A stretch of DNA of 37,637 nucleotides from Candidatus Methanoperedens nitratireducens (GTDB lineage: Archaea; Halobacteriota; Methanosarcinia; Methanosarcinales; Methanoperedenaceae). The position numbers and the translations under genes were made by a program. Below, piece after piece: positions 16,860 to 23,734 of the stretch. The notes beneath the pieces are model-generated. The model saw nothing but the letters and a program-made list of their open reading frames with translations, made no database searches and was not told where the DNA came from. The stretch is from positions 1-37,637 of the forward strand of contig NZ_FZMP01000168.1 of the NCBI RefSeq assembly GCF_900196725.1, written 5' to 3'. Position 1 is the first letter of the stretch. Every line of letters starts with the position of its first letter.

Positions 16860-17369
16860 TTAGGCGCGAATAGTCTTACGGTCATGAGACTCAAGATATC
16901 GCCTATATTTTGGGTTGATTTCAAGAGCTTTATCGTAGCATCTGATGGCTTCCTCATGCTTGCCCGAATTATCAAGAGCAATTCCCTTGTTTAACCACGC
17001 TGCTTCGTATTTTGGGTTTAGTTCCAGGGCTTTATCAAGGCACTCTATTGCCTCTTCATATCTACCCAATTTATCTAGGGCATTACCTTTGTTGTTCCAT
17101 ACTGCTTCTTCGTGAGGATTCAGTTTCAATGCTTTATCAAAGCATTCTAGCGCCTTTTTGTGTTTGCCTAAATTAACGAAGGCAACGCCTTTATGGTTCC
17201 ATATACTCCAAAGTTTTGGGTTTGGATGTAATTTAAATTGATAGATTTTAATAATTTTGTCATAATATTCAATTGCTTCTTTATATCTGCCTGACTTAAT
17301 GTAAAAATCGCCTTTAGCAGCCATATATAATGCTTTTATTGAATTAAACGTCTCATCACTCCCTGTCAA
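16860..17369 (-). CDS. TPR-repeat protein
   Basis: 169 aa built almost wholly of tetratricopeptide repeats: GRYKEAIEYYDKIIKIY, GKHKKALECFDKALKLNP, GRYEEAIECLDKALELNP and GKHEEAIRCYDKALEINP, spaced about 34 residues apart. It has no signal peptide or membrane helix. Such short TPR proteins are protein-interaction adaptors and are abundant in Methanosarcinales genomes. The partner is unknown. Confidence 0.85.
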   Translation of the reverse strand: MTGSDETFNSIKALYMAAKGDFYIKSGRYKEAIEYYDKIIKIYQFKLHPNPKLWSIWNHKGVAFVNLGKHKKALECFDKALKLNPHEEAVWNNKGNALDKLGRYEEAIECLDKALELNPKYEAAWLNKGIALDNSGKHEEAIRCYDKALEINPKYRRYLESHDRKTIRA

Positions 17370-17662
17370 AATGTTATCTCTTATGAAAAACCTTTCATGA
17401 CATTATTTGCCTTAAATTAGCTGTAGACAGCAGACATCAAAAAAGCCATTTTCGTCTGTGTTTTTGAAGTTTCATTTTCGTCTGGTTTGAGAGGTTATTA
17501 TAAGATAGCTGGAATGTAGTGGCAAGAGCATCTTTTCTGCTCTGGTGAAAAGATGCAAAATGTAAGATCAAAACCTTATAGCAAATTTTAATATCGTTCC
17601 AACGAATCTCTTCCATAAGGGAATTACAGGTTCTTTATGAGCGGGTTAAAGAGAAAATTACT
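17370..17662. other. intergenic segment with two TTCGTCTG motifs and a dispersed-repeat copy
   Basis: No gene is seen. It contains TTCGTCTG at 17451 and 17477 and the third copy of the dispersed repeat (about 17491-17527, ATTATAAGATAGCTGGAATG). Because both signatures also flank the duplicated nuclease/coiled-coil blocks, this may be the scar of a further copy. Confidence 0.5.
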
Positions 17663-18292
17663 ATGACTATTATCGAGAAATATAAAACATATAGAAATAT
17701 TGCAAAAGAACTAAATCATAAAATAATGAATACATGCCTTGATCAGGATGTATTGAAAAAATCAGCAAGGTTACTCGGCATTGCCCGAGGAGAAATTTTA
17801 GTGTTTGAGAGTGAGAATGATACGAGCGTTTTGATGGATTTTGCCCTGTACGATTATAGGGCGAATAAGCAAAACGCCATTGAGATTTATCGGGAGAAAA
17901 TTGGCTGGCAAAATGAGATTGAAAAAGAGATATTAGATGCTTATATCTCATCGTATACGTCCTTATTCAAAGTTATATCGATTTCAGAAGCTGAAAATTC
18001 TTTGATTTTGAGTGACCTTTTAAATAAGAAGGATAACATAAAACTAATAGACATTGCGTTAAGCATAACGGCTGTCCCTGGATTACTGGTGTTTATCAGG
18101 CTTATCCCATTTAAAGATTTTAATATGGCTGCTGGATCATCATTCGCTTTTCCTAGCAACTCAGAAAATTATCTTCTTAGAAGATACAAAATACTAAGCA
18201 GAAAGGTTAAATCAGGCAGTGACTCCATAAAACGGTTTGTTTCTTTCTATAAATTAAGTAAAACTCAGGGCATTGAGGTAAGATATTTGTAG
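17663..18292 (+). CDS. conserved-looking protein of unknown function upstream of the nuclease-transposase fusion
   Basis: 209 aa, soluble and helical, opening MTIIEKYKTYRNIAKELNHK; I do not recognise a defined domain. The central part (VLMDFALYDYRANKQNAIEIY) is acidic/aromatic and there is one moderately hydrophobic stretch near residues 130-145. It ends 115 bp before the 926-aa fusion on the same strand. The archaeal-type promoter between them suggests separate transcription, though they could belong to one element. Confidence 0.6.
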   Translation: MTIIEKYKTYRNIAKELNHKIMNTCLDQDVLKKSARLLGIARGEILVFESENDTSVLMDFALYDYRANKQNAIEIYREKIGWQNEIEKEILDAYISSYTSLFKVISISEAENSLILSDLLNKKDNIKLIDIALSITAVPGLLVFIRLIPFKDFNMAAGSSFAFPSNSENYLLRRYKILSRKVKSGSDSIKRFVSFYKLSKTQGIEVRYL

Positions 18293-18357
18293 AGGGTTTT
18301 ATCCAGATGGCATATCCGGCTTTACGCCTTGTGCAGTGGAATTCCCGCGTTAAGGAA

Positions 18358-18365
18358 TTTAAATA
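18358..18365 (+). promoter_or_regulatory. archaeal TATA box (TTTAAATA) of the fusion gene
   Basis: TTTAAATA preceded by AAGGA lies 42-49 bp upstream of the ATG at 18407, giving a predicted start site near 18387. This favours the ATG at 18407 over the upstream in-frame start. Confidence 0.4.
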
Positions 18366-18406
18366 CTCCTTATGCGCAACTCTCAGAAGCGATAGCGAAA
18401 AGAGAA

Positions 18407-21187
18407 ATGATCATAATGAAGAACATTATCACTTCTGAAATTGTAGTGGCATATTCTCATTGTTCTCGGAAGGCATTCCTTCTCCTTTTCAGTAACGAGA
18501 AGAAGGAACCTCATGAATACGTGTGCCTTCTTGAAAAACAGGCGAGCATTAATCAGGCTAAATATCTAAATGCCCTCAAACAAGATAATATTTCCTTGAG
18601 TCGCTATGACCCTGATAATATCGACAGCAGTAGTGATTTTCTTATCGAAGCAACACTCAAGGCTCATGATTTAGAGGCTTATTGCGATGTCCTAGCGAAA
18701 GTGCGAGGTAGCTCATTCTTCGGCAAACACAGTTATGAACCAACGATTGTTGTTGGAACGCAAAGTATTACGGAAGAGCTGAAAATCAAATTAGCGTTTG
18801 TGGGCTTTGTTCTTGGAGACGTGCAGAAAACGCTCCCTATATCTGGATCCATCGTTGGAACAGAAATGAAAACTCATAAAGTAAAACTGAATAATATTTA
18901 CAAGAAACTCAGACCCATGATCCAAACTCTGAAAGAATGGATAACAACATCCCCCTCGGAATCATCTCAGGTTATTTTGAACAGACACTGCCCATACTGC
19001 CAATTTCAGAAAGAGTGTACGGAGAAGGCAGAAAAGAATGATGACCTTAGCCTACTAAGTAAGATGACTCCAAAGATTATTCGTCGGTACCACAAGAAAG
19101 GCATCTTCACAGTTAACCAGCTCTCCTATTCGTTTAAGCTAAGAAGAAAACGGAAGCGAAAGAAAGAGATGCCTGTGCGTTTTAATCTAGAACTGCAAGC
19201 TTTGGCAATAAAGACTGGAAAGATATACATCCAGGAACTTCCAGAATTGCATAGACATAAGGTCGAGCTATTTTTAGATATAGAGGGCATACCAGATCAA
19301 AATTTTTACTACCTGATAGGTCTGCTAGTGTGCGAAAGTGATAACAGAGTCTATCATTCCTTTTGGGCAGATACTATCCAAGACGAAGAACGAATTTGGA
19401 GTGAACTTATCGAAAGGATAAACAAATATCCTGAAGCTCCCATTTATCATTACGGCAGTTATGAACCAAGAGCTATTGATAGGCTGACAAAAAGATATCA
19501 GACAAATTGTGATGGGTTTAAGAAGCGCTTGATCAATGTCAATTCGTATATCCACGGAAAGGTGTATTTTCCAGTAAGGTCTAACAATCTGAAGGACTTG
19601 GGTAAGTTCATAGGAGCATCATGGACTTCTCTTGATGCTTCTGGGTTACAAAGTCTTGTATGGCGACATCGCTTGGAAGAAAATCAAAACAGTGATTACA
19701 AGCAAATGCTGGTTACGTACAATGAAGAAGACTGCCGAGCTTTATGGTTATTGACCGAACGACTTTCAGAAATTAGTGAAACTGCTGATTCACAGGCGAA
19801 TATTGATTTTGCTGATCAGCCAAAACAGAACACAACAGAAAGAGGCGGTGAAATACATAGAAAATTTGAGGAGATACTGAGAAATGCACACGCTGATTAC
19901 AATAGGAACCGGATAAGCATTCAACCAAAAAGAAGCATGGAAAGTACTAAAAACAAAAAGCGTGGTGCACAGAAAGGTCACCAGGGGTATAAAAGAATAA
20001 TCCCTTCAAGCACAGGAAAAGTAATTCGAGTACCAATGCGAAGAAAATGTCCCATCCATAAAGGTGTCCCTCTTCACAGATCTGAAGAAACGGCTAAAAA
20101 AATCATTATTGATCTCCACTTTACAAAGAATGGGTACAGAAAAACTGTTACAGAGTACGTGGGCACTAACGGCTACTGCAAAAGGTGTGGCAAATACTAT
20201 ACTCCACATGGTATCCAGAAACTTAGTCGTCAGTTGTTTGGGTATTACTTTCAAGGATGGGTAATCTATCAGAGAATAATCCTTCGTCTACCATATCGGG
20301 TAATTAATCAAGTTACGGAAGACATATTTGGTGAAAGAATGAGTGAAGGTACCATCCTAAGCTTCATTAGCCATTTTGCTCAGTTCTATATTGTTACCGA
20401 TAACATTCTAATTCGGCGCATTCTTGAAAGCCCATTCATTCATGTCGATGAGACACGACTTAATATTCAAGGCACTGATTACTATGTATGGGTATTCACG
20501 GATGGGAAGCATGTAGTCTTCAGGATGACTGAAACAAGAGAGACAACCATAGTGCAGGAATTTATGTCAAACTATGAAGGAATACTGATATCCGATTTCT
20601 ACCCTGGTTATGACTCAGTACCGTGCAGGCAACAAAAATGCTGGGTTCATCTAATCCGAGATATCAACAATGATCTCTGGAGTGCACCGTTCGACACTGA
20701 ATTCGAATCGTTCGTTTTTGAGGTTAAGAACCTTATTATACCCATTTTTGAAGCAGTCGATAAGTATGGATTAAAGAAGAGACATTTAAACATGTTCAAG
20801 AAGTCCGTAGAGCAGTTCTACAAGGAGAATATTGTTGATATGGATTACAGGTCCGAAGTAACAATCAAGTATCAAAAACGTTTTCAACGCTATAAAGATA
20901 GCCTATTCATGTTTCTCGAACAAGACTCTATACCGTGGAACAATAATATGGCTGAAAGGGCTATTAGACATCTCGCCATACAAAGGAAAATATCAGGGAC
21001 ATTCTTCAAAGATACTGCTCCTCAATACCTGCTGCTGCTTGGCATTGCACAAACCTGCAGATTCCAAGACAAATCGTTTCTTAAATTCCTCATATCTAAA
21101 AAGATAGATATCGACAAATTTAGATCCACCAAACGAATAAACATCTCAACGCCCGTTATATCACCGAGAGATAATGAGGTACAATGA
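18407..21187 (+). CDS. fusion: RecB/TM0106-like module + DnaQ-like exonuclease + IS66 transposase
   Basis: A single 926-aa ORF (from the ATG at 18407). Residues 1-230: TM0106-type RecB-like module with N-terminal SHCSRKAFL and a CPYCQFQKEC cluster (about 195-204), four Cys for a possible Fe-S site. The catalytic Lys I expect after VVGT is absent (VVGTQS), so nuclease activity here is doubtful. Residues 280-450: RNase H/DnaQ-like exonuclease with LFLDIEGIP and YNEEDCRAL (DEDD-type acids). Residues 520-910: IS66 TnpC with RGAQKGHQGY, a C-x-C zinc region, and DDE residues in HVDETR, LISDFYPGYD and NNMAERAIR. The usual IS66 leucine-zipper head is replaced by the nuclease module. No TnpA/TnpB partner or clear terminal repeats are seen. 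Confidence 0.85.
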   Translation: MIIMKNIITSEIVVAYSHCSRKAFLLLFSNEKKEPHEYVCLLEKQASINQAKYLNALKQDNISLSRYDPDNIDSSSDFLIEATLKAHDLEAYCDVLAKVRGSSFFGKHSYEPTIVVGTQSITEELKIKLAFVGFVLGDVQKTLPISGSIVGTEMKTHKVKLNNIYKKLRPMIQTLKEWITTSPSESSQVILNRHCPYCQFQKECTEKAEKNDDLSLLSKMTPKIIRRYHKKGIFTVNQLSYSFKLRRKRKRKKEMPVRFNLELQALAIKTGKIYIQELPELHRHKVELFLDIEGIPDQNFYYLIGLLVCESDNRVYHSFWADTIQDEERIWSELIERINKYPEAPIYHYGSYEPRAIDRLTKRYQTNCDGFKKRLINVNSYIHGKVYFPVRSNNLKDLGKFIGASWTSLDASGLQSLVWRHRLEENQNSDYKQMLVTYNEEDCRALWLLTERLSEISETADSQANIDFADQPKQNTTERGGEIHRKFEEILRNAHADYNRNRISIQPKRSMESTKNKKRGAQKGHQGYKRIIPSSTGKVIRVPMRRKCPIHKGVPLHRSEETAKKIIIDLHFTKNGYRKTVTEYVGTNGYCKRCGKYYTPHGIQKLSRQLFGYYFQGWVIYQRIILRLPYRVINQVTEDIFGERMSEGTILSFISHFAQFYIVTDNILIRRILESPFIHVDETRLNIQGTDYYVWVFTDGKHVVFRMTETRETTIVQEFMSNYEGILISDFYPGYDSVPCRQQKCWVHLIRDINNDLWSAPFDTEFESFVFEVKNLIIPIFEAVDKYGLKKRHLNMFKKSVEQFYKENIVDMDYRSEVTIKYQKRFQRYKDSLFMFLEQDSIPWNNNMAERAIRHLAIQRKISGTFFKDTAPQYLLLLGIAQTCRFQDKSFLKFLISKKIDIDKFRSTKRINISTPVISPRDNEVQ

Positions 21188-21239
21188 TAGCTCTCCTTAC
21201 ACGAAACTGAACGTTTAGCAAGAATATTTTTACTCTCTC

Positions 21240-21373
21240 CCCTCTCGCTTTGTCCGTTGTCCTGCTTTGGCTGTATTTTGGCCCTCGCAGAAAGGGCAAG
21301 GGGTTTTGGGTTCGTAATTTAGGAGCTTTAGCGCTTGATTTTTAGTTCGATTTTCGTCTGGTTTTGGGGTCAT
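21240..21373 (-). pseudogene. 5' remnant of the zinc-ribbon nuclease gene (copy B)
   Basis: The minus strand encodes MTPKPDENRTKNQALKLLNY, then CPFCEGQNTAKAGQR, closely matching the first 43 residues of the gene at 14341-15333, and then diverges at about 21240. The upstream flank (21374-21545) also matches that of copy A. The break lies 50 bp past the IS66-fusion stop codon, so arrival of that gene or a recombination next to it removed the rest. Confidence 0.8.
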
Positions 21374-21658
21374 ATTTGGTTTGAATTAACTGACGGATTT
21401 CGTACGCTTTGGGAGGTTAGCAGACGCAGATTGAACAAGAGCGAGAGCCTTGAAGAGTTGCTTTTCGCTTAAACAATCGCTTATTGGCAAAGTTTTTTGG
21501 ATGTTCTATCTTCGTCAGGTAGATTAGGTTTGAAATTCGTCTGGTAAGTGGATTTTTTCCTTACGAGGGATGGATTCTCATGTTAAAACACGAAGCGCGG
21601 CGTAATCCTTTTATAGACTGAATATTAATGATAATTATGTTAAAGTCTAATGGGAGTT

Positions 21659-21677
21659 ATATCCCAGTTTGGGATAT
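21659..21677 (+). promoter_or_regulatory. inverted repeat upstream of chaB-like gene
   Basis: ATATCCCA-GTT-TGGGATAT is a perfect 8-bp inverted repeat 41 bp before the ChaB-like start. It is a plausible operator site. Confidence 0.4.
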
Positions 21678-21717
21678 CAGAAGGCTTTAAACAAAAAGAT
21701 AATTGGGAGTGGAGCAA

Positions 21718-21960
21718 ATGCCATATTATAACAGTATAAAAGATTTACCTGAACGGGTCCGCGATAACCTGCCAGAGCATGCGCAGCACATATTCATTGA
21801 CGCGTTCAACAGTGCATGGGAGCAGTACAAAGAGCCGGAGAAAAGAAGAGGCGGCCCGAAACAATCGCACGAGGAAGTTGCGTTCAAGGTAGCATGGTCT
21901 GCAGTTGAAAAGGAGTATAAAAAGGATGAATCGGGAAAATGGGTGAAAAAATATGGTTAA
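21718..21960 (+). CDS. ChaB-domain protein
   Basis: 80 aa from the ATG at 21718, chosen over a TTG 15 nt upstream because GGAGTGGAG sits just before it. It has the ChaB domain (DLPERVRDNLPEHAQHIFID, then HEEVAFKVAWSAVEKEY), ending in KWVKKYG. ChaB was named as a putative cation-transport regulator in enterobacteria, but in archaea and viruses the domain is a small helical module of unknown role. It is an insertion in copy B compared with copy A, where the same flanks are only about 55 bp apart. Confidence 0.82.
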   Translation: MPYYNSIKDLPERVRDNLPEHAQHIFIDAFNSAWEQYKEPEKRRGGPKQSHEEVAFKVAWSAVEKEYKKDESGKWVKKYG

Positions 21961-21965
21961 GATTT

Positions 21966-22275
21966 TTATCTTGTTCTGACTTTGGATTCGAGGGCAGCGA
22001 CGCGTTTTTCGAGGACTGAGAACTCGTCAATGTCAACTTTTCTTTTGAGGGAGTTCTTGATGAATTCCATATCCGTTTTCATTATCCCGATGTCTTCTTT
22101 CATTGATCCTATCATTTCTGTATGGGAATCGAGAGTTTCTTTGATTGAGCTATATTGCTCGCCAATCAGCTTTACTTGGGAGTGAAAGTCTTCTGCCAGG
22201 GTGCTGACATGCCTTTTAAAGTCTTCACTTTGCTCTTTTAAAATTTGTTTGAGTTTTTTTATCGTTGAGTTCCAT
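21966..22275 (-). pseudogene. coiled-coil gene (copy B), full length but frameshifted
   Basis: The minus strand starts MELNDKK at 22275, then a T7 run (22254-22260; T6 in copy A) shifts the frame. In the shifted frame it continues EDFKRHVSTLAEDFHSQVK through to ESKVRTR stop at 21966. This gives a 103-aa heptad-rich protein without other domains. It shows what copy A looked like before it was split. The single-base difference may be a sequencing error. Confidence 0.7.
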
Positions 22276-22529
22276 GGTTTATTTTAAAATTGGTTAAAGC
22301 TGCGTGGTTGTTTCATTATAGGATAGCTGGGATGCAATGGCAAGGGATAAGACTTGATAAATAACAATAAACATCATCTATATCTTATGCTTGCCATACT
22401 CACAAAAGCTATATTGAGCTAACCACCAGCGTTATATATAGGCAGGTTGTTTGGTTTGCTTGTGGGCAGGCAAACTCTCATTTAAATATCCTTAAACATT
22501 TTTCCCATATCCCCCTGCCCACTGAGTTC
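22276..22529. other. intergenic junction segment in duplicated block B
   Basis: It contains the third dispersed-repeat copy (about 22307-22345), then AT-rich sequence with a TTTAAATA at about 22475. No gene is seen. Homology to the TraG-like gene begins near the right end of this stretch. Confidence 0.4.
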
Positions 22530-22931
22530 TGTTGCGATAAAACTGTTGGCATCTTATTAGAGGCAAGGAAATACAGGCTGTGCCTCTCCCTCGCCCACCA
22601 GTCTATTGGTCAGTTGGACGAAAGATTGAGTAAGGCAATATTTGGAAATGTAGGGACTATCATAACATTTCCAATAGGAGCGGAGAACGGAGAATCTTTA
22701 GAAAAACACTTCTATCCTGAATTTAATAGGCAAGACCTGATAAATCACGGCAAACACCACCTTTACCTGACGCTTGCTATAGATAGCAAGACATCCAATC
22801 CCTTCTCGGCCATAACCCTGCCTCCTTTTTACAACTTTAAGCCTCAAGGAAATGAGGAGAAGGTAATCGCGGCATCAAGATCAAAGTATGCAGGTAAGAG
22901 AAAAGAAATAGAGAGGGAAATTGAAGGGTAA
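22530..22931 (+). pseudogene. C-terminal fragment of the TraG-like ATPase (copy B)
   Basis: It encodes GILLEARKYRLCLSLAHQSI through to the KRKEIEREIEG end, about 93% identical by eye to the C-terminal third of the 13046-14344 product. The Walker A and B motifs are missing, so it cannot be an active ATPase. It retains the TraM-recognition-like end, and could be translated from the internal Met. It belongs to the second, rearranged copy of the block. Confidence 0.82.
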
Positions 22932-22933
22932 GA

Positions 22934-22999
22934 AAAAGGTGCAGGATACTTTTATTTATGCCAAAACTTATTCGTTAATAATTGTACCTGGCACCTTTT
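22934..22999. repeat. REP-like imperfect inverted repeat
   Basis: AAAAGGTGCAGGATAC (22934-22949) pairs with GTACCTGGCACCTTTT (22984-22999), differing by one missing C and one extra A. Arms of the GGTGCCAGGTAC type recur in many bacterial genomes as extragenic repeats. It directly follows the TraG fragment and marks the border to the bacterial-looking RHS region. Confidence 0.55.
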
Positions 23000-23075
23000 C
23001 CTTGCTCATGACCGACACCTGTTGGGAGTTCTTGATTTTCTTCGAGGGCGAAAAAGAAAGAAACAGATGACTTTT

Positions 23076-23306
23076 TTATCCCTCCCATTTAGAATTTTTG
23101 TCAATCCACTTAATGCAGAACCAATACCACCAAGCAGCCAATAGAAAAAATAATCCCAAAAGATATTTACCATTTGTAAGACCTACAAAAAAAGTAATAA
23201 ATGATAAAAGTATAGACAACCAAAAATACGCTAAAGCTGTTTTTCTGCTTCCGATTCCAACGAGGCCAAGTTTAACTAATAATGGAAAACCATGTGTATT
23301 TTTCAT
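23076..23306 (-). CDS. small membrane protein downstream of the RHS/immunity pair
   Basis: About 76 aa from MKNTHGF (23306). This start is favoured over the upstream in-frame ATG because a TTGACA promoter element lies within the extra codons. There are two transmembrane helices: FWLSILLSFITFFVGLTNG and YLLGLFFLLAAWWYWFC. I do not recognise it. It could be an accessory or second immunity protein for the toxin, which is pure inference from position. Confidence 0.55.
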   Translation of the reverse strand: MKNTHGFPLLVKLGLVGIGSRKTALAYFWLSILLSFITFFVGLTNGKYLLGLFFLLAAWWYWFCIKWIDKNSKWEG

Positions 23307-23348
23307 TGTATTTTTTATTTTAAGAATAATTAAATGGTTGTGTGTCAA

Positions 23349-23380
23349 GAACAGTTCTCGTCTTAAAACGAGAACTGTTC
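23349..23380. terminator. perfect 13-bp hairpin between immunity gene and membrane gene
   Basis: GAACAGTTCTCGT and ACGAGAACTGTTC flank the loop CTTAAA. There is no U-tract on either side, so terminator function is uncertain. It also abuts the TTGACA of the next gene and could be a regulator site. Confidence 0.45.
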
Positions 23381-23401
23381 TCAGAAAGAAAAGGACTATT
23401 C

Positions 23402-23734
23402 TTAATCTTTGCTATACGTAGAATGCATACCCCACCTTTTTTCCAGGTTCTCTTTAAACTCTTTTAGTTCTGCTTCGGAAATATCATAAAGAGAAGGGAT
23501 GTCAGTAGTTACATAATGCAATGCACCAGCCAGGCAATTTAAAATCACCTGTTTTTCTGTATCAGTTAATTTCTTATTATGATTCTGTAACAATTCATCT
23601 GTAAGCTTGTGTAGTTCAGTAGACGAATAACCAATCTGCCTTTGGGCTTCATCAGATTTTGGATAACCAGATCCGTCAATTAATGCTTGAATAGCCAGAT
23701 GCCGTTCGCGATTATCTAAAAAATCTTTGGTCAT
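23402..23734 (-). CDS. candidate immunity protein for the RHS toxin
   Basis: 110 aa, helical and acidic, with no signal peptide (MTKDFLDNRERHLAIQALID). Its ATG overlaps the RHS stop codon by 4 nt, the usual position of an immunity gene in polymorphic toxin operons. I do not recognise the family. Coupled translation would ensure that the antidote is made with the toxin. The role is inferred from position only. Confidence 0.65.
   Translation of the reverse strand: MTKDFLDNRERHLAIQALIDGSGYPKSDEAQRQIGYSSTELHKLTDELLQNHNKKLTDTEKQVILNCLAGALHYVTTDIPSLYDISEAELKEFKENLEKRWGMHSTYSKD

Noticed and set aside
18855-18875. GTEMKTHK in the fusion read as an E-x-K nuclease motif
   Set aside because: As I recall the TM0106 family, this segment aligns to a non-catalytic strand after the helix; the expected catalytic Lys position upstream reads VVGTQS.
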